DNA of 64,000 bases from Gracilaria gracilis (taxonomy: Eukaryota; Rhodophyta; Florideophyceae; Gracilariales; Gracilariaceae). The notes below the pieces were generated by a model. The model did no database searches. It worked only from the letters and a program-made list of their open reading frames with translations, and was not told the DNA's origin. Positions 1 to 10,268 of this stretch are shown piece by piece. A program made the translations under genes and the position numbers. Position 1 is the first letter of the stretch; every line of letters begins with the position of its first letter. The stretch spans positions 744,001 to 808,000 of the forward strand of contig JARGSG010000189.1 in the NCBI GenBank assembly GCA_030374805.1, in the 5' to 3' direction.

Positions 1-1028
1 GCGTGAAGAACTTTTCCATCGGCTTTGGGCCCAAGATTTGGTCGTACACGCCGCGCTGGTCCGAGACGGAGTTCACGCTGCGGCTGCTGCCGCTGGGCGG
101 CTTTGTGGCGTTCCCGGAGCACGTGCGCACGGACGACAGCGGGCAGCAGGTGGTGAGCGACGACAAGGACATGCTGCAAAACCGGCCGCTGCTGGACAGG
201 GCGCTGGTGATCTCGGCCGGCGTGGTGGCCAACCTGGTGCTGGCGTGGGCGGCGCTGTTCACGTCGGTCAACGTGCTGGGCGTGCCGTCGTACTCGTTTG
301 AACGCGGCGTGAAGATTGAGGCCGTTGTGGACGCGCAGGGCGCGGCGGCGCGCGGCGGCTTGCGCGCGGGCGACATCATCATGGGCGTGGACGGCGAGCG
401 CGTGGACGCGTCGCTGGACAACTCGGCGCGCGTGGCCGACTACATCCGCACGTGCAAAGGGCGCCAGATCGTGTTTGGCATCGAGCGACAGGGCGAGCTG
501 ATGGACGTGCGCGTGAGCCCAAAGTGCTGCACGGCGGACGGCGGCTCGCTGATGGGCGTGCAGCTCAACTCACGGCTGACGATGCGGCGCGACAAACAGG
601 CGCCGCTGCTGACGCGTGTGCGCAGCAGCAACGAGCAGTTTGCACGGCTGTGCGTGCAGACGGCGCGCGGGCTGGTGGCGGCCGTGAGCAACTTTGAGCA
701 GTCGTCCAAGAACTTGTCCGGGCCGGTGGGGGTGGTGTCGATGGGCGCGCAGCTGGCGCGCGACGACGCGGCGGCGCTGCTCACGTTCTGCGCGGTGATC
801 AGCATCAACTTGGCGCTGATCAACGCGCTGCCGCTGCCCGCGCTGGACGGCGGCCAGATGGTGCTGCTGGGCGTGGAGTGGCTGCGCGGCAGCCCCGTGT
901 CGCTGCGCGTGCAGGACGCCATCAACCGCACGGCGCTCCTTCTGCTGCTCGCCTTCTCCGGCGTGCTGTTCGTGGGCGACCTCGAGCGTCTGCAGATTGT
1001 GGCCGCGCTGCAGCGCCTCTTCAGCTGA
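1..1028 (+). CDS. M50 site-2 protease (RseP/EGY-like), 5' end outside window
   Basis: Intramembrane zinc metalloprotease of the M50 family; cyanobacterial and plastid members cleave membrane-anchored substrates. The reading frame is already open at base 1 and its first residues (NFSIGFGPKIW) match the segment that normally follows the HExxH motif, so the catalytic histidines lie upstream of the window. A membrane segment follows at about residues 68-92. A PDZ domain (about 105-175) contains GGLRAGDIIMGVDGERVD. The distal motif NALPLPALDGGQ near residue 280 carries the third zinc ligand (Asp), and a last hydrophobic helix ends the protein. The stop is TGA. The family call is firm. A plastid location is inferred from the closest remembered relatives, because the targeting region is not visible. 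GC content is very high, as in the next gene. Confidence 0.9.
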   Translation, partial: VKNFSIGFGPKIWSYTPRWSETEFTLRLLPLGGFVAFPEHVRTDDSGQQVVSDDKDMLQNRPLLDRALVISAGVVANLVLAWAALFTSVNVLGVPSYSFERGVKIEAVVDAQGAAARGGLRAGDIIMGVDGERVDASLDNSARVADYIRTCKGRQIVFGIERQGELMDVRVSPKCCTADGGSLMGVQLNSRLTMRRDKQAPLLTRVRSSNEQFARLCVQTARGLVAAVSNFEQSSKNLSGPVGVVSMGAQLARDDAAALLTFCAVISINLALINALPLPALDGGQMVLLGVEWLRGSPVSLRVQDAINRTALLLLLAFSGVLFVGDLERLQIVAALQRLFS

Positions 1029-1112
1029 CCACACTTCGTCTGTAAACAACCGACCACTGTAAAGCACGCGCGCGTGTCGCTGCCGTTTTGCGCCAACGCG
1101 CTGCTGTTCCTC

Positions 1113-1113
<1 letters not shown>

Positions 1114-1146
<33 letters not shown>

Positions 1147-1179
1147 TTGTTGTTGTTGTTGTTGTGTGTGTGTGTGTTG
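1114..1179 (+). repeat. CTG/TTG/TG microsatellite
   Basis: About ten CTG units pass into about eight TTG units and then a short TG run. It lies between the protease stop and the zinc-finger gene, in a frame that could be read as poly-Cys or poly-Ala but has no protein-like surroundings. It is probably leader or spacer sequence. Confidence 0.9.
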
Positions 1180-1396
1180 CGTTTTCGAAAAGGCGCCGGC
1201 GGGGCGCGGCCGCGCGGCCGGCGCGCGCTGCTTTTATTACAGACGGCGCGGCGGCGCGCGCTACTGTCAAGGCGGCGGCGTGCCGTCCGCGACGCGCGCG
1301 CGCACTGTCATCTCTCGCGCCTTTCACCTGCCGTCGCTTGAGCCGCAGCTTTACAGCTTGACTCCGCCGAGCACACAACCGCCCGCCGTGCGAATC

Positions 1397-1660
1397 ATGA
1401 CGCTTGATTCGCGCCTGGTGCCGCCGCCGCGTGCCGCGCCGCCGCAGCCGCCGCAGCAGCAGCAGCCGCAGCCGCCGCGGCAGCCCTCGCCGCAGCAGCC
1501 GCTTGAGCGCGCCAAGCTCGCGCATGCGCCCACTGCCGCCGCCGCCACCAGCGCCGCTGCCGCCGCCGCGGCCGTCGCGGCCGTCTCCGTGCCGGACGCG
1601 CCGCCCAAGCCGCCCGTCGCCGTCACGTCGTCGCAGCATCTGACAGCGTCCGACGTGGCG

Positions 1661-1695
<35 letters not shown>

Positions 1696-2326
1696 GTCGC
1701 AGCCGTTGTCGGCCGTGCTGTCGCCCACGTCCACCGCGCCCACGCCGCCGCCGCCCGTCGCCGCGTCCACGTCGTCGGAGATGGCCGCCGCGCCGCCCAT
1801 CAAGAAGGGCGACGGCGCGCTGGAGGCCGCCATGAGCGTCATTGCCGCCAGTTCGGTCGCCGTGCAGATGCCGCACATGCCGTTGGCGCCGCCCGTTTCC
1901 TCCATGCAGTCGCTGTCGCAGCGCGCCGTGCTGCAGCCGCACGCCTCCATGACGCCGCTGGCGGGCGCCATCCACAAGAAGCTGCCCGGCGCGCCGGGCG
2001 CCACCGCCTCCGCCGTCAGCTACGTGTGCGATGTTGTGGGCTGCGGCAAGTCGTTTAGCAAGAAGTTTAACCTCAAGGCGCACAAGCGCGTGCACACGGG
2101 CGATGAGCCGTTTGTGTGTAGTTACCCGACTTGTGGAAAGCGCTTCAAGTGGAAGTCCAGCCTTACGTTTCATGAGGGCTTGCATCTCAACACGCCGGAT
2201 GAGCCGCCTGAGATGGCGCCGCGCGCGCCGCCGCCGCCTGTGCGCATGGCTGCTGTGCCGCCGCATGCGCCGATGGACGCCCGCACTGCCGCCGCCGATG
2301 ACGTGAACAAGGACGCCAAGCTGTAG
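1397..2326 (+). CDS. C2H2 zinc-finger protein, two tandem fingers (YY1/TFIIIA-like)
   Basis: Probable sequence-specific nuclear DNA-binding protein of 309 residues. The start at 1397 (MTLDSRLVPPP) is chosen because the open frame upstream reads through the microsatellite and has no protein-like character. The N-terminal 200 residues are low complexity: Pro/Gln runs, then Ala runs coded by GCC repeats around 1660-1695. Two adjacent fingers occupy about residues 209-263. Each has the C-x4-C-x12-H-x3-4-H pattern, and they are joined by HTGDEPF, close to the classical TGEKPF linker. The fingers start with YVCDVVGCGKSF and FVCSYPTCGKRF, as in YY1-type factors. A short Pro/Ala tail ends at TAG. The fingers are certain; the target and regulatory role are unknown. 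Confidence 0.85.
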
Positions 2327-2721
2327 ATAGTAGACGCCCGCAATGCATTGTTTGCTCTTGTAAAAACACCCGTATGGCGCACAAATGCGCCTTTTGCTCG
2401 GCTGCATCACAAACGCATCTCAATGACACCCACTTTGACAGTTGATTCATTCCGATCATTCGTTCCAACGCTTCCTTCATCCGCCCGCCTTTCCATCGCC
2501 AAGTCATCACAACACCGCCAACGTTCCGCTATCATAGCTCTACCGTACCGTGTAGAGAGTTGCATCATGTAACCCGCCACCCCTTCCCTTACCCGCGGTA
2601 AGTAACTTAACATTACGCGCCTGCTCGCCCTGCTTCCCGCCCATCCTCCCCCCCCCTCTCCTCGACGCCCCTTGCCTGTTCATTTCGCGCACCGCTTCGC
2701 GCACCGCCACCCGCTCACGTC
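2327..2721. other. Intergenic spacer, no gene seen
   Basis: The spacer is pyrimidine-rich on the + strand, with a C run near 2648. It is likely the promoter and leader of the secreted-protein gene. No TATA-like element is convincing. Confidence 0.5.
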
Positions 2722-4656
2722 ATGCGCGCCCTTTCATTCGCCCCGTTCCTCACTCTGCTGCTCTCCCTCTCGCTGCTGCCGCGCGTCGCCGCGCGTGCCG
2801 ACGTCGTCCGCTCCGACTGCTGCTTCCCGCCAGGCCTCACCTTCGACACCTGCCACAGCACGCAGCGCCCCTGCGCACCGGGCCGCGCCTGCCTCACCGA
2901 CGACTCGCTCTACCCGTGCTCGCAGTCGCGCTCGTGCATCTGCTACCCGCAACGCATCCACGCGTGCTCCTCCGCCGCCCAATGCGCCGTGGGCGAGAGC
3001 TGCGCCGCGCGCCCGTACGACCACTTCCCGTTCTGCGTCAGCGACGTCGTCGTGTCACTCGACCCCTCCTTCGTCATCATCAGCTCGTGTTGTGATTCCT
3101 CCTTCCCCATACAACCGCCACTGACAACTTCCCAACCGCCGCGCCCGACCGACGACCAGCTGCCCGTCGTCACCGGCCCCAAGCCCACCGCGCAGCCCAC
3201 CGCGCCGCCCGCCGTCACCGGCTCCAAGCCCACCGCGCAGCCCACCGTGCCGCCCACCGCGCAGCCCACCGTGCCGCCCACCGCGCCGCCCACAGTCACC
3301 GACCCCAAGCCCACCGCGCAGCCCACCGCGCCGCCCGCAAAGCCGCCCGCGCCGTCCCCAAAGCCCAGCGAGGCGCTGCGTCCCACGCCCACGCGCGACG
3401 TCGTCGTCGTGTCCAAGCCGCGCGCGTCGCCCACGCCCTCGCGCTCCAGGCTGCCGCGCGTGTCCGCGTCGCCGCGCCCCACGCCGTCGCCGCACCCGAA
3501 GATCACCGCCGTGCAGCCGGCCGATCGACCAAAGCCCTCGCCCACCAGCGCGCCCAGTGGCGGCGGTCGTCCGCAGCGCACGCGCCCGCCAAAGCCCAGC
3601 GGCGGGCTGGCGGGAGATTCGTGTCGGAGGCGTGGCGAGTGCATTAGTTATCGAAAATGCGTCGATCGCAGTACCAAGCGCGACTGCGGTGGCGGCGATT
3701 GTGTGTGTGTTGGATCGCGCCTTTGCGTTTGTAATGACCAGTGTACGGACGGTGAGGTGTGCTCGGGGTCGCCTGGTAGGGCGTACTGTTTCTCGCCGAG
3801 GTTGATTGAGATTTTGCCGTATGCAAATGCCTTGCCGTGTCCGATAACCAAACCGACGCCCACGGCGACGCCTACCAAGCCGCCGGGGCCGAGTACCACG
3901 GGACTCACGGGCGAGTCTTGTCGCATCGACAAGAACTGCGAGGGCGAGCGCAGGTGCGTTGCGGCGCGCAGTCGCAAGTGCGTCACTTCGGGCGTGCTTT
4001 GCGATGGGCGACAGCAGGCGTGCACCGTGGGAGATAGGGTATGTTATTGTTTCAAGCTTCGGGAATGTAATTGCTCGCTTGATTGCGATGATGATGAGGT
4101 TTGTACTTCCACATTGTTTGGGCGAATCTGTCTGTCGTCCGTTCTTACCGAGAAGGATACCATTCTGCAGACAATTGGTTGTCCGTCTGCCGGCTCGGGA
4201 GCCACTTCTGATGACCCCATTTTGATTGTCAATCTCGTCGCTCCCGAGAATTCGGATGGGGAGCAAGACGATTCATCCTCGGGATCGGGATCTGGTGCGG
4301 ATCAACAAGATGCGGAGGATGAAGTGTGCGTTGATGCTCAAGCCCTCAGTCATCTTCAGCCGCACGAGCTCGTGTACAGGACCCACAGAACCGCTTACGT
4401 ACTGTGCGATGCGCAGCAAAGTTGCGCTACGCCGGGCCATGTGGTGCTCTTCAACGGACGTGCGATGATGATGAAGTCGTATTGCGCGCTCGTGCCTTGT
4501 GAAAATAGAATTATGCAAGTCAACAGTCCTCGGCTTAAGCCCAACATTCGAATCCCATCAAGAACGGATGGTCTGCATTTCACAGCGTTTGCCGCTAGGT
4601 ATCAAACTAGAATGGAGGAACTGGCCCTCACTACTATTGTACACGTTGGCTTGTGA
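2722..4656 (+). CDS. Secreted cysteine-rich protein with Pro/Thr linker
   Basis: A 644-residue protein of unknown function. Residues 1-25 form a typical signal peptide (basic start, long Leu-rich core, VAARA cleavage region). A first Cys-rich module covers about residues 30-120. A Pro/Thr/Ala-rich linker with imperfect PTAQPT repeats follows (about 145-290) and is a likely O-glycosylated spacer. Two related Cys-rich modules come next: one near 295-365 beginning GDSCRR, and one near 395-475 beginning GESCRI. Both end in an S/D-D-E-V-C pattern. The C-terminal part is acidic/serine-rich, then less ordered. No membrane anchor is seen, so the protein is probably extracellular or wall-associated. 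Base composition drops clearly from about 3600 onward, inside the gene, which could reflect domain acquisition or the edge of an isochore. Confidence 0.75.
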   Translation: MRALSFAPFLTLLLSLSLLPRVAARADVVRSDCCFPPGLTFDTCHSTQRPCAPGRACLTDDSLYPCSQSRSCICYPQRIHACSSAAQCAVGESCAARPYDHFPFCVSDVVVSLDPSFVIISSCCDSSFPIQPPLTTSQPPRPTDDQLPVVTGPKPTAQPTAPPAVTGSKPTAQPTVPPTAQPTVPPTAPPTVTDPKPTAQPTAPPAKPPAPSPKPSEALRPTPTRDVVVVSKPRASPTPSRSRLPRVSASPRPTPSPHPKITAVQPADRPKPSPTSAPSGGGRPQRTRPPKPSGGLAGDSCRRRGECISYRKCVDRSTKRDCGGGDCVCVGSRLCVCNDQCTDGEVCSGSPGRAYCFSPRLIEILPYANALPCPITKPTPTATPTKPPGPSTTGLTGESCRIDKNCEGERRCVAARSRKCVTSGVLCDGRQQACTVGDRVCYCFKLRECNCSLDCDDDEVCTSTLFGRICLSSVLTEKDTILQTIGCPSAGSGATSDDPILIVNLVAPENSDGEQDDSSSGSGSGADQQDAEDEVCVDAQALSHLQPHELVYRTHRTAYVLCDAQQSCATPGHVVLFNGRAMMMKSYCALVPCENRIMQVNSPRLKPNIRIPSRTDGLHFTAFAARYQTRMEELALTTIVHVGL

Positions 4657-4943
4657 TGTAGTAGAGTGGGGTAATCTATGTTCTTTTACACTACATGTAC
4701 TCTGCTACGGTTTTCGTCGTACCCGAAGCAGAAAAAGCAAAGTGCTTTCACAGTGGTGTCTTCGGTATTGGGCTCAAATCAGAAACTAGGCGTTAAGGTG
4801 AGTCCCATTCCTCGTGGGAGCACCTCCTGCTCGATCTATCATCCAGCTCCTTCGTATTGAGGAAGGGCGTGTAACCAGATAGATCGGCACAGACTACCGC
4901 TTGGCGATCCTCAGACTATCGCAAACCAACAGAAACTACTTGG

Positions 4944-7364
4944 TCATCTTCCGCTAGCGTTATACGATGGACTTGGTAAAGGAGTCCCAGCTGCTTGCAT
5001 CGCCTGTTGATGAGCAAGATTTCTCTCCCTCCGCCTTCGCAGTAAATCAGCTTCTTCGCCACCAGACGAATCTGACTCCTCAGAGCTCGATTCATACCCA
5101 GAACTCCCACTGCCATCAGAATCATCAGAACTCGAACTCGAATCACTATCGTAAAATGACTTTTCCTTTCCCTTGACGTTTCCTTCCGACAACGCCGGAC
5201 TTTTCCCTTTGGTGGACTTCCTCAACTGTGCAGTTAGAGATTCGATCTCTGCCACCACTTCACTGTTTGACATCTGGAATACGTCCGTGTTAGGATCGCC
5301 TCCAGAGCCACTCTTCTTTCTCTTGCGCAGCGCCTGGTTCACGTAAGCCTCCATATTCCGCAAGACCTCGTTATCTAAGCTGTCAATATCCAGTTCGATC
5401 TCCTCTTTGTGATTCACTTCCATCGACGAATTCGCGTTCTTTGTGGCCAAGGCCACAATTTTGCTCAACTTGTCCGAGGGCAACCTGCTAACGTTGTTAC
5501 TGAGCTGCAACTTTTCGTCAAAAGTCATCGGAACATGATACAAAGCTTTAGCTTCAACGAGATACGAAGCGCCACCAGGCGCCGGCGAAGCTGGTGAACC
5601 AGCCTCATTCACGGTACGTTGCCTTCTTAGAGCACGCAATCTTGTTTCCATCTCCTCGATAGTCATGCTCTTCCTACTTTCCTTTTTGCTTTCATCCGGC
5701 TTCGGCGGCTTTTTCTTCTTCGCCATTGTCTTTGCCGCTGGCTTTCCTTTCGTTGCGCCTTGAACCTTACTCCTCTTCTTGCCGCCAATACTTTTCGGTG
5801 GGCCCGCCGCAACTGCACTCGGGGTGCTGTTTTTCATCTTCTTGGTTTCAAAAGGTCGATCCACATCTATAGGAGTAGTACTCGCACTCTTCTTTCGCTT
5901 TTTGGTTTTCTTCACAGCCTGTGCCGTGATCTGCTCCATGGACGGCATATGAGCCATCCTAGATTCAAACTTATCCAGCAAACGCGTCGCTGATTCGTAG
6001 TAAAAGTCCCCTTCTCTATTATAAGTCCTAGCGTTTTCAAAAATCAAACGCATATCACCCGTGAAGGCTTTCGCGTCAAATACAACTTCCTCTACCTCTT
6101 TCTGACCCGGGGTAGACAGATAATAGCCAGACTCCAGCCTGTTTCTCACCGTATCAAGATCCATCGGATTGGTGATAATGTCAAAGTAACCAGGTAGTTG
6201 ATCCACATTCCATAACGATTCTATTGGCTTCGAGAACCCAAACGCATCCTTCAAACGAAGAAAATCCTTCACAATACGCAGACAAAACGTAACTTGACGA
6301 TTCTTAGACGCGGCGTTCTTCGGGAACGTAGGGCCGCGTTCCCCAGGGTGAGAAGAGAGAAGAACCGAAGGAGTTCGAACACGCGCAGAACCTCGACTTC
6401 CAGGGGTAGACGCGGACAACGGAGGCTTTGCTTTTGTAGCTTTAGCGCTGTGAGTGTCTGAACGCGAGTGATCAAGCTTGCGTTTGGAAGGAACATCGTC
6501 TACTACACTGAGATCTATACTCAGCACTTTGTCTCTTGAGGCAGAAGTCTTCCCCTGTACTCTTGATGGAGAAACTGCACGTGTTCTACTCTTATGTCCC
6601 GTATCTTTGGCGCCATTCATGGCCTTCTCCGCGACGCGAACTGCTGCAGGCGATGGGTTTTCACTTCCGTCTCGTGATAGCGTGGGGCTCAAAAGCTCCT
6701 TCTTTCCATCGAGCGAAAGTTCACGTCGCCTGCGCTTGGGTGAGGTGGATTTATGTGGTCGGCCATTGGTGCGAATCGACTCACTTTCCGTTGCGCGTCT
6801 TGGCACTTTTGCAGGTCTTCGATATGCTTCATCGCCGTTCTGCTCGGGGTAAGAGCGACGTAACCGACGTGACCTAGAGGGAGAAGGCTCGGTGACAGCA
6901 TCACCTCTCGGGGCAGTGCGTGAGGGAAGCGTTTGAGAAGTGCCGTTCAAAGCGCTGTTACTGCGCTTTCCTGGGAGTGAGGCTTGTTTCTCGAGAATAC
7001 TTCGCTGGCGCGTAATTTGGTTGAGTCTCCTCAATAATTCGACGCGACGCGGATCTTCGGCGGCGGAATTGGAGGGCGCAACGAATGCAGCTTCGTGCGA
7101 ACCATTGGCCGTGGGCGACTCATCAGCTAATCTGGCGCGGACGCGGCCGACGGGCCTGGCACGACCGCGACCAGTCCGTTTTGCGGCAGCCAGGACGGGA
7201 GGTGAAGCGGAGGCGAACAGGGCGAGAAGAAAGTACGAGCGCAGCGATGGCGGGATGCAAAGCGAGCGAGTGTTCGGCTGGTTGTGTTGGAGGTTGGAGT
7301 ATGACGCACGTTCGCTAAGCTGGCTGCTGGCAGAAGAAGAAAGACGAAAGGGAAGACGAAACAC
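4944..7364 (-). CDS. Bromodomain protein with NET domain (BET/GTE type)
   Basis: Nuclear acetyl-lysine reader of the BET/GTE transcription-factor class, 806 residues if the first ATG is used. A basic, Ser/Arg-rich N-terminal half contains a short helix with RRVELLRRLNQI. The single bromodomain spans about residues 357-470: it has WNVDQLPGYFDIITNPMDL and NARTYN, whose last Asn (about 449) is the acetyl-lysine-binding residue. A Lys-rich linker precedes a NET/ET domain at about 612-690 (MTFDEKLQLSNNV, LDIDSLDNEVLRNMEAYV). The tail is acidic and serine-rich, as in animal and plant relatives. One bromodomain rather than two matches plant GTE proteins. The extreme N-terminus (residues 1-60) is not protein-like, so a later start or an upstream intron is possible. 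The stop is TGA. Confidence 0.88.
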   Translation of the reverse strand: MFRLPFRLSSSASSQLSERASYSNLQHNQPNTRSLCIPPSLRSYFLLALFASASPPVLAAAKRTGRGRARPVGRVRARLADESPTANGSHEAAFVAPSNSAAEDPRRVELLRRLNQITRQRSILEKQASLPGKRSNSALNGTSQTLPSRTAPRGDAVTEPSPSRSRRLRRSYPEQNGDEAYRRPAKVPRRATESESIRTNGRPHKSTSPKRRRRELSLDGKKELLSPTLSRDGSENPSPAAVRVAEKAMNGAKDTGHKSRTRAVSPSRVQGKTSASRDKVLSIDLSVVDDVPSKRKLDHSRSDTHSAKATKAKPPLSASTPGSRGSARVRTPSVLLSSHPGERGPTFPKNAASKNRQVTFCLRIVKDFLRLKDAFGFSKPIESLWNVDQLPGYFDIITNPMDLDTVRNRLESGYYLSTPGQKEVEEVVFDAKAFTGDMRLIFENARTYNREGDFYYESATRLLDKFESRMAHMPSMEQITAQAVKKTKKRKKSASTTPIDVDRPFETKKMKNSTPSAVAAGPPKSIGGKKRSKVQGATKGKPAAKTMAKKKKPPKPDESKKESRKSMTIEEMETRLRALRRQRTVNEAGSPASPAPGGASYLVEAKALYHVPMTFDEKLQLSNNVSRLPSDKLSKIVALATKNANSSMEVNHKEEIELDIDSLDNEVLRNMEAYVNQALRKRKKSGSGGDPNTDVFQMSNSEVVAEIESLTAQLRKSTKGKSPALSEGNVKGKEKSFYDSDSSSSSDDSDGSGSSGYESSSEESDSSGGEEADLLRRRRERNLAHQQAMQAAGTPLPSPSYNASGR

Positions 7365-8785
7365 GGCGTGTCAGTGTGTGGATTGAATTGACGGCAGTCG
7401 CTCGTGCATGGCGGTGACGCGACGACGGCGTTCGAATTGACAAAGTGGCAGGTTTTTGTACGGCTCGCACGCGGTGTGCATGCGAAAAACACACAGTGTG
7501 TGTGGCGGTGTGACAGGAAGCGCGGTGGGGCAATTTGAATGTGAAAAGGTGGTTGCGAGCGCGCTCCCACGACGGAAGTGGCGCACGATAGACTCAAAAC
7601 GAGTGGGTCTGGCGCTGAAGCGGCGCGGTGCGTTGATCTGCACGCCAGTGGGAAGCAGTAATTGCAAGCGCGTGACGACGGCGAAGGCGGCGGGCTGTTT
7701 CCACGGCTTCCTGGCCACGATGCACGAGAGCACGGACGCAAACGACGTTGAAGCACGCCGCAGCGCAGCGAAGATGAGACCACACGTACCTGCAGTACAA
7801 TTTTGACGGGGTGGGGGAGGGGCAAAGCGTCGCTGGTCAAACAGGAAGAAAAAAGCTGAGGGCGTGAAGCAGAAGGGCGCGAGCGGCGAAGGCAGACGAC
7901 GGCGAGCCGTCGCGCATGCGGGTCGTTATGTAAAGTTAAAACGGTAGCGGTGGGGCGGGAAGGAGGAAGCGCACGGAGACGGGGACGGAGTGGGCGGGAG
8001 GGCGCACAAGAACAGAGAACAGGTGGTGCAGGCGAAGGGCGAGGCGGTTGAACGAGCGCGGCGGTGTTTTTCAGTTGGCTCCGACGCGACAGAAGGCTTC
8101 TTTATTACAGCCCGCTGCAGTGCGGCTGAGCGCCACACGCGCACACGTGGAGCGTGGTGAACTGCCACGCGCCGCATCAAGCGGCCGACAAGCGCCTGCA
8201 CCGCGTGTCTGCTCCTGATGTATTATTCCATTCCGTCGCTCGCCACGCCATTCCGGCGCTCACCACCACGTCATTCCGTCTTCACTGTGCGTCAAACACC
8301 GTCCCCATCAGCTCACGTCATGATCCTTCCCGTTGCGAATACCACCCACATTACCGTTCTCCAAGCTCTGCTAGAGCACAATTCAACCGCTCCGCCGCCC
8401 AAACCTACTATATCTACGCCATATCTACAGTTCCACCTCATCAGAACGAGCACCAGCACCAACCACTCCATCGTAATACCGCCTCTTCATTTCCGTTGCA
8501 CCGGGTTTGGGGGTAGTTCCCAGAACAACCCCACAAAACTCCCCGAACCCAACAATCTCCAACATGCACCAGATAAACACCCTCCCCTCCCCTCCCCTCC
8601 CGGTTGCCGCCAATTCGATACGTAACCGATGCACCATGCAGTCCCAACATATACCACCATCTCTGAGCAAGCACGACACGCATCTCGTCATCGCTGTCCT
8701 TCTGCAACAGCATGCTAATCGCCAAACGTCATGCGTGGAATCAAAAACGCACCAACAACCGCACGCCCCAGCACATGCACATGCG
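7365..8785. other. Spacer upstream of the bromodomain gene, no gene seen
   Basis: The stretch is GC-rich and G/A-rich on + to about 8100, then C-rich. It has a CCCCT repeat near 8582-8600. Open frames here are short and have biased composition only. It probably holds the promoter and leader of the minus-strand bromodomain gene and the 3' flank of the next one. Confidence 0.5.
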
Positions 8786-10268
8786 TCACAGCTCGTGGTC
8801 CTCGTTATCATCTTCGTCGTAATTAGCATTCTTTTTCATTTCCAACAACGAGAAGCTCGTGCCAATATACCCGCTCGAGCTATACCCATCCGAGCTCCGA
8901 GCATCGGACGATCGCGGACTCCGGCACCCCGAACTCGAGTCGCCCAAACTCAGCCGTTTGAACACTTTTCTCCGCAACTGTGCTTTGTACCGCTTTGCCG
9001 CAAACTCCGCCACAACACCGCCGACCAACAGCACTATCGCGATCACCAGGAACGCTATTCCTCGCTCGCGTATGCCCGGCTTGGCAAAACATTCCGCCAC
9101 GTACACTTCTGCCGCGGCGGTAGCGGACATTGTCCCGTTCAATCCAGACGACATGCGAACCACGGTGCCTATACTGCCGTATGACCCGATCCAGATCAGT
9201 TCCACGCCCTTTATGGCCAACGGCATCGCTGTCAACACATCACTCAGCAATGCATATAGCAGCGTTGTTATCGAGCTAACATCAGTCAACAGTGCGAGAG
9301 GTACAAAGTTCAGCCACAGTGGGAAGAAAAGAATCGTTATACTAGACACAGTTAGAGCTTCACTCGCCTGCTGTGTGTAAAGCTCTAACGCATTCACCGC
9401 TCGCACCACTGCAACGTTTTCGTCCAGAAATACAGGCTTGAAGAAAGCTGGTTCAGCAGTACTGCGATGCGATACCATAGCCGTCGTACTGTCCGATCTA
9501 AATTGGCGCTCCTCTTCTTGGACCCCGTCTGGAGGTCTCACCGGCAATGTCATGTTGCCAAACGCGCCACCACGACTCATTATTTCCCACGAGGTAATGA
9601 CGTTCAAACTCGCCAAGATGCTTTTCCTTCTTCTCGTTTGTGATACCGATGTTAAGAAACCAGGTTTCGGCCACGCGATATGCACCCAAAGCGTTCACTT
9701 TGCAAGTCTGCGTCGTCGTGCTGAACGGAAAGTCGAAGATGGTATCAGGATCTGTGAAATTGGTACCCGCTTCCCTCGCCATATCGGCAGCGTAGTCTTC
9801 GAGCATCCTGTTAAAGTTGTAGATTATGCGGTGCAGCTCGTGTTGGTCCTTCTGCTCGGGGACGAAGTCGGTGACACATTGCATAGTAGAATTGACTGGA
9901 AAGCGCAACTCAACCTGGTCGATGGCGGCAGACTTCCACGCTTGGTCTTGCAGATTGCAAAGGTCAAGTCGGCGAGACGTCGACCTCTCATTGTGCGACA
10001 TTCGTCGTGACAATTGGTTCAGAATATTGGTTTCCACGTCTCTTATCTTGTCCAGCGCCTTGTCGGCGTTCTCAACAAAGCCGTCAACGTTTCGAAGCAC
10101 TCTGTTCATCGGCGCTTGGTTTGAGAAGAAGAAATACCGGCTCGCATACCATTTGACTGGAGGTTGTGGAGAAGGAGAAGGTGAGGAACATGGACCGGCC
10201 GTGGCCCCACGAGCAAAGCATAAGAAAAAAAAGAGGGCGGGGATGAGGCGCAGATGCAGTGAAGCCAT
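8786..10268 (-). CDS. Putative secretory-pathway membrane protein, frame change near 9.58 kb
   Basis: Two overlapping open frames together make one plausible membrane protein; no family is recognised. The 5' part (10268 down to about 9580) starts MASLHLRLIPALFFFLCFA, a signal peptide. A roughly 200-residue hydrophilic, probably lumenal or extracellular region follows, with several N-x-S/T sites and a few Cys. The 3' part (about 9600 down to 8786, another frame) has hydrophobic helices beginning SSITILFFPLWLNFVPLALL and FLVIAIVLLVGGVVAEF, then a Ser-rich cytosolic tail ending DNEDHEL with TGA. The switch falls between 9500 and 9685. I tried GT-AG introns there and found none that joins the frames without creating a stop, so a one-base frameshift (real or assembly error) is likelier. 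The membrane call is confident; function is unknown. Confidence 0.6.

Noticed and set aside
440-2410. Very long minus-strand open frame opposite the protease and zinc-finger genes
   Set aside because: It is Arg/Gly-rich, spans two well-supported + genes and the spacer, and comes from GC-rich codons that leave the antisense frame without stops.
3055-4266. Minus-strand open frame of about 400 codons opposite the secreted protein
   Set aside because: It mirrors the Pro/Thr repeats (giving Gly/Arg/Val repeats) and has no domain; the + frame has a signal peptide and patterned cysteines.
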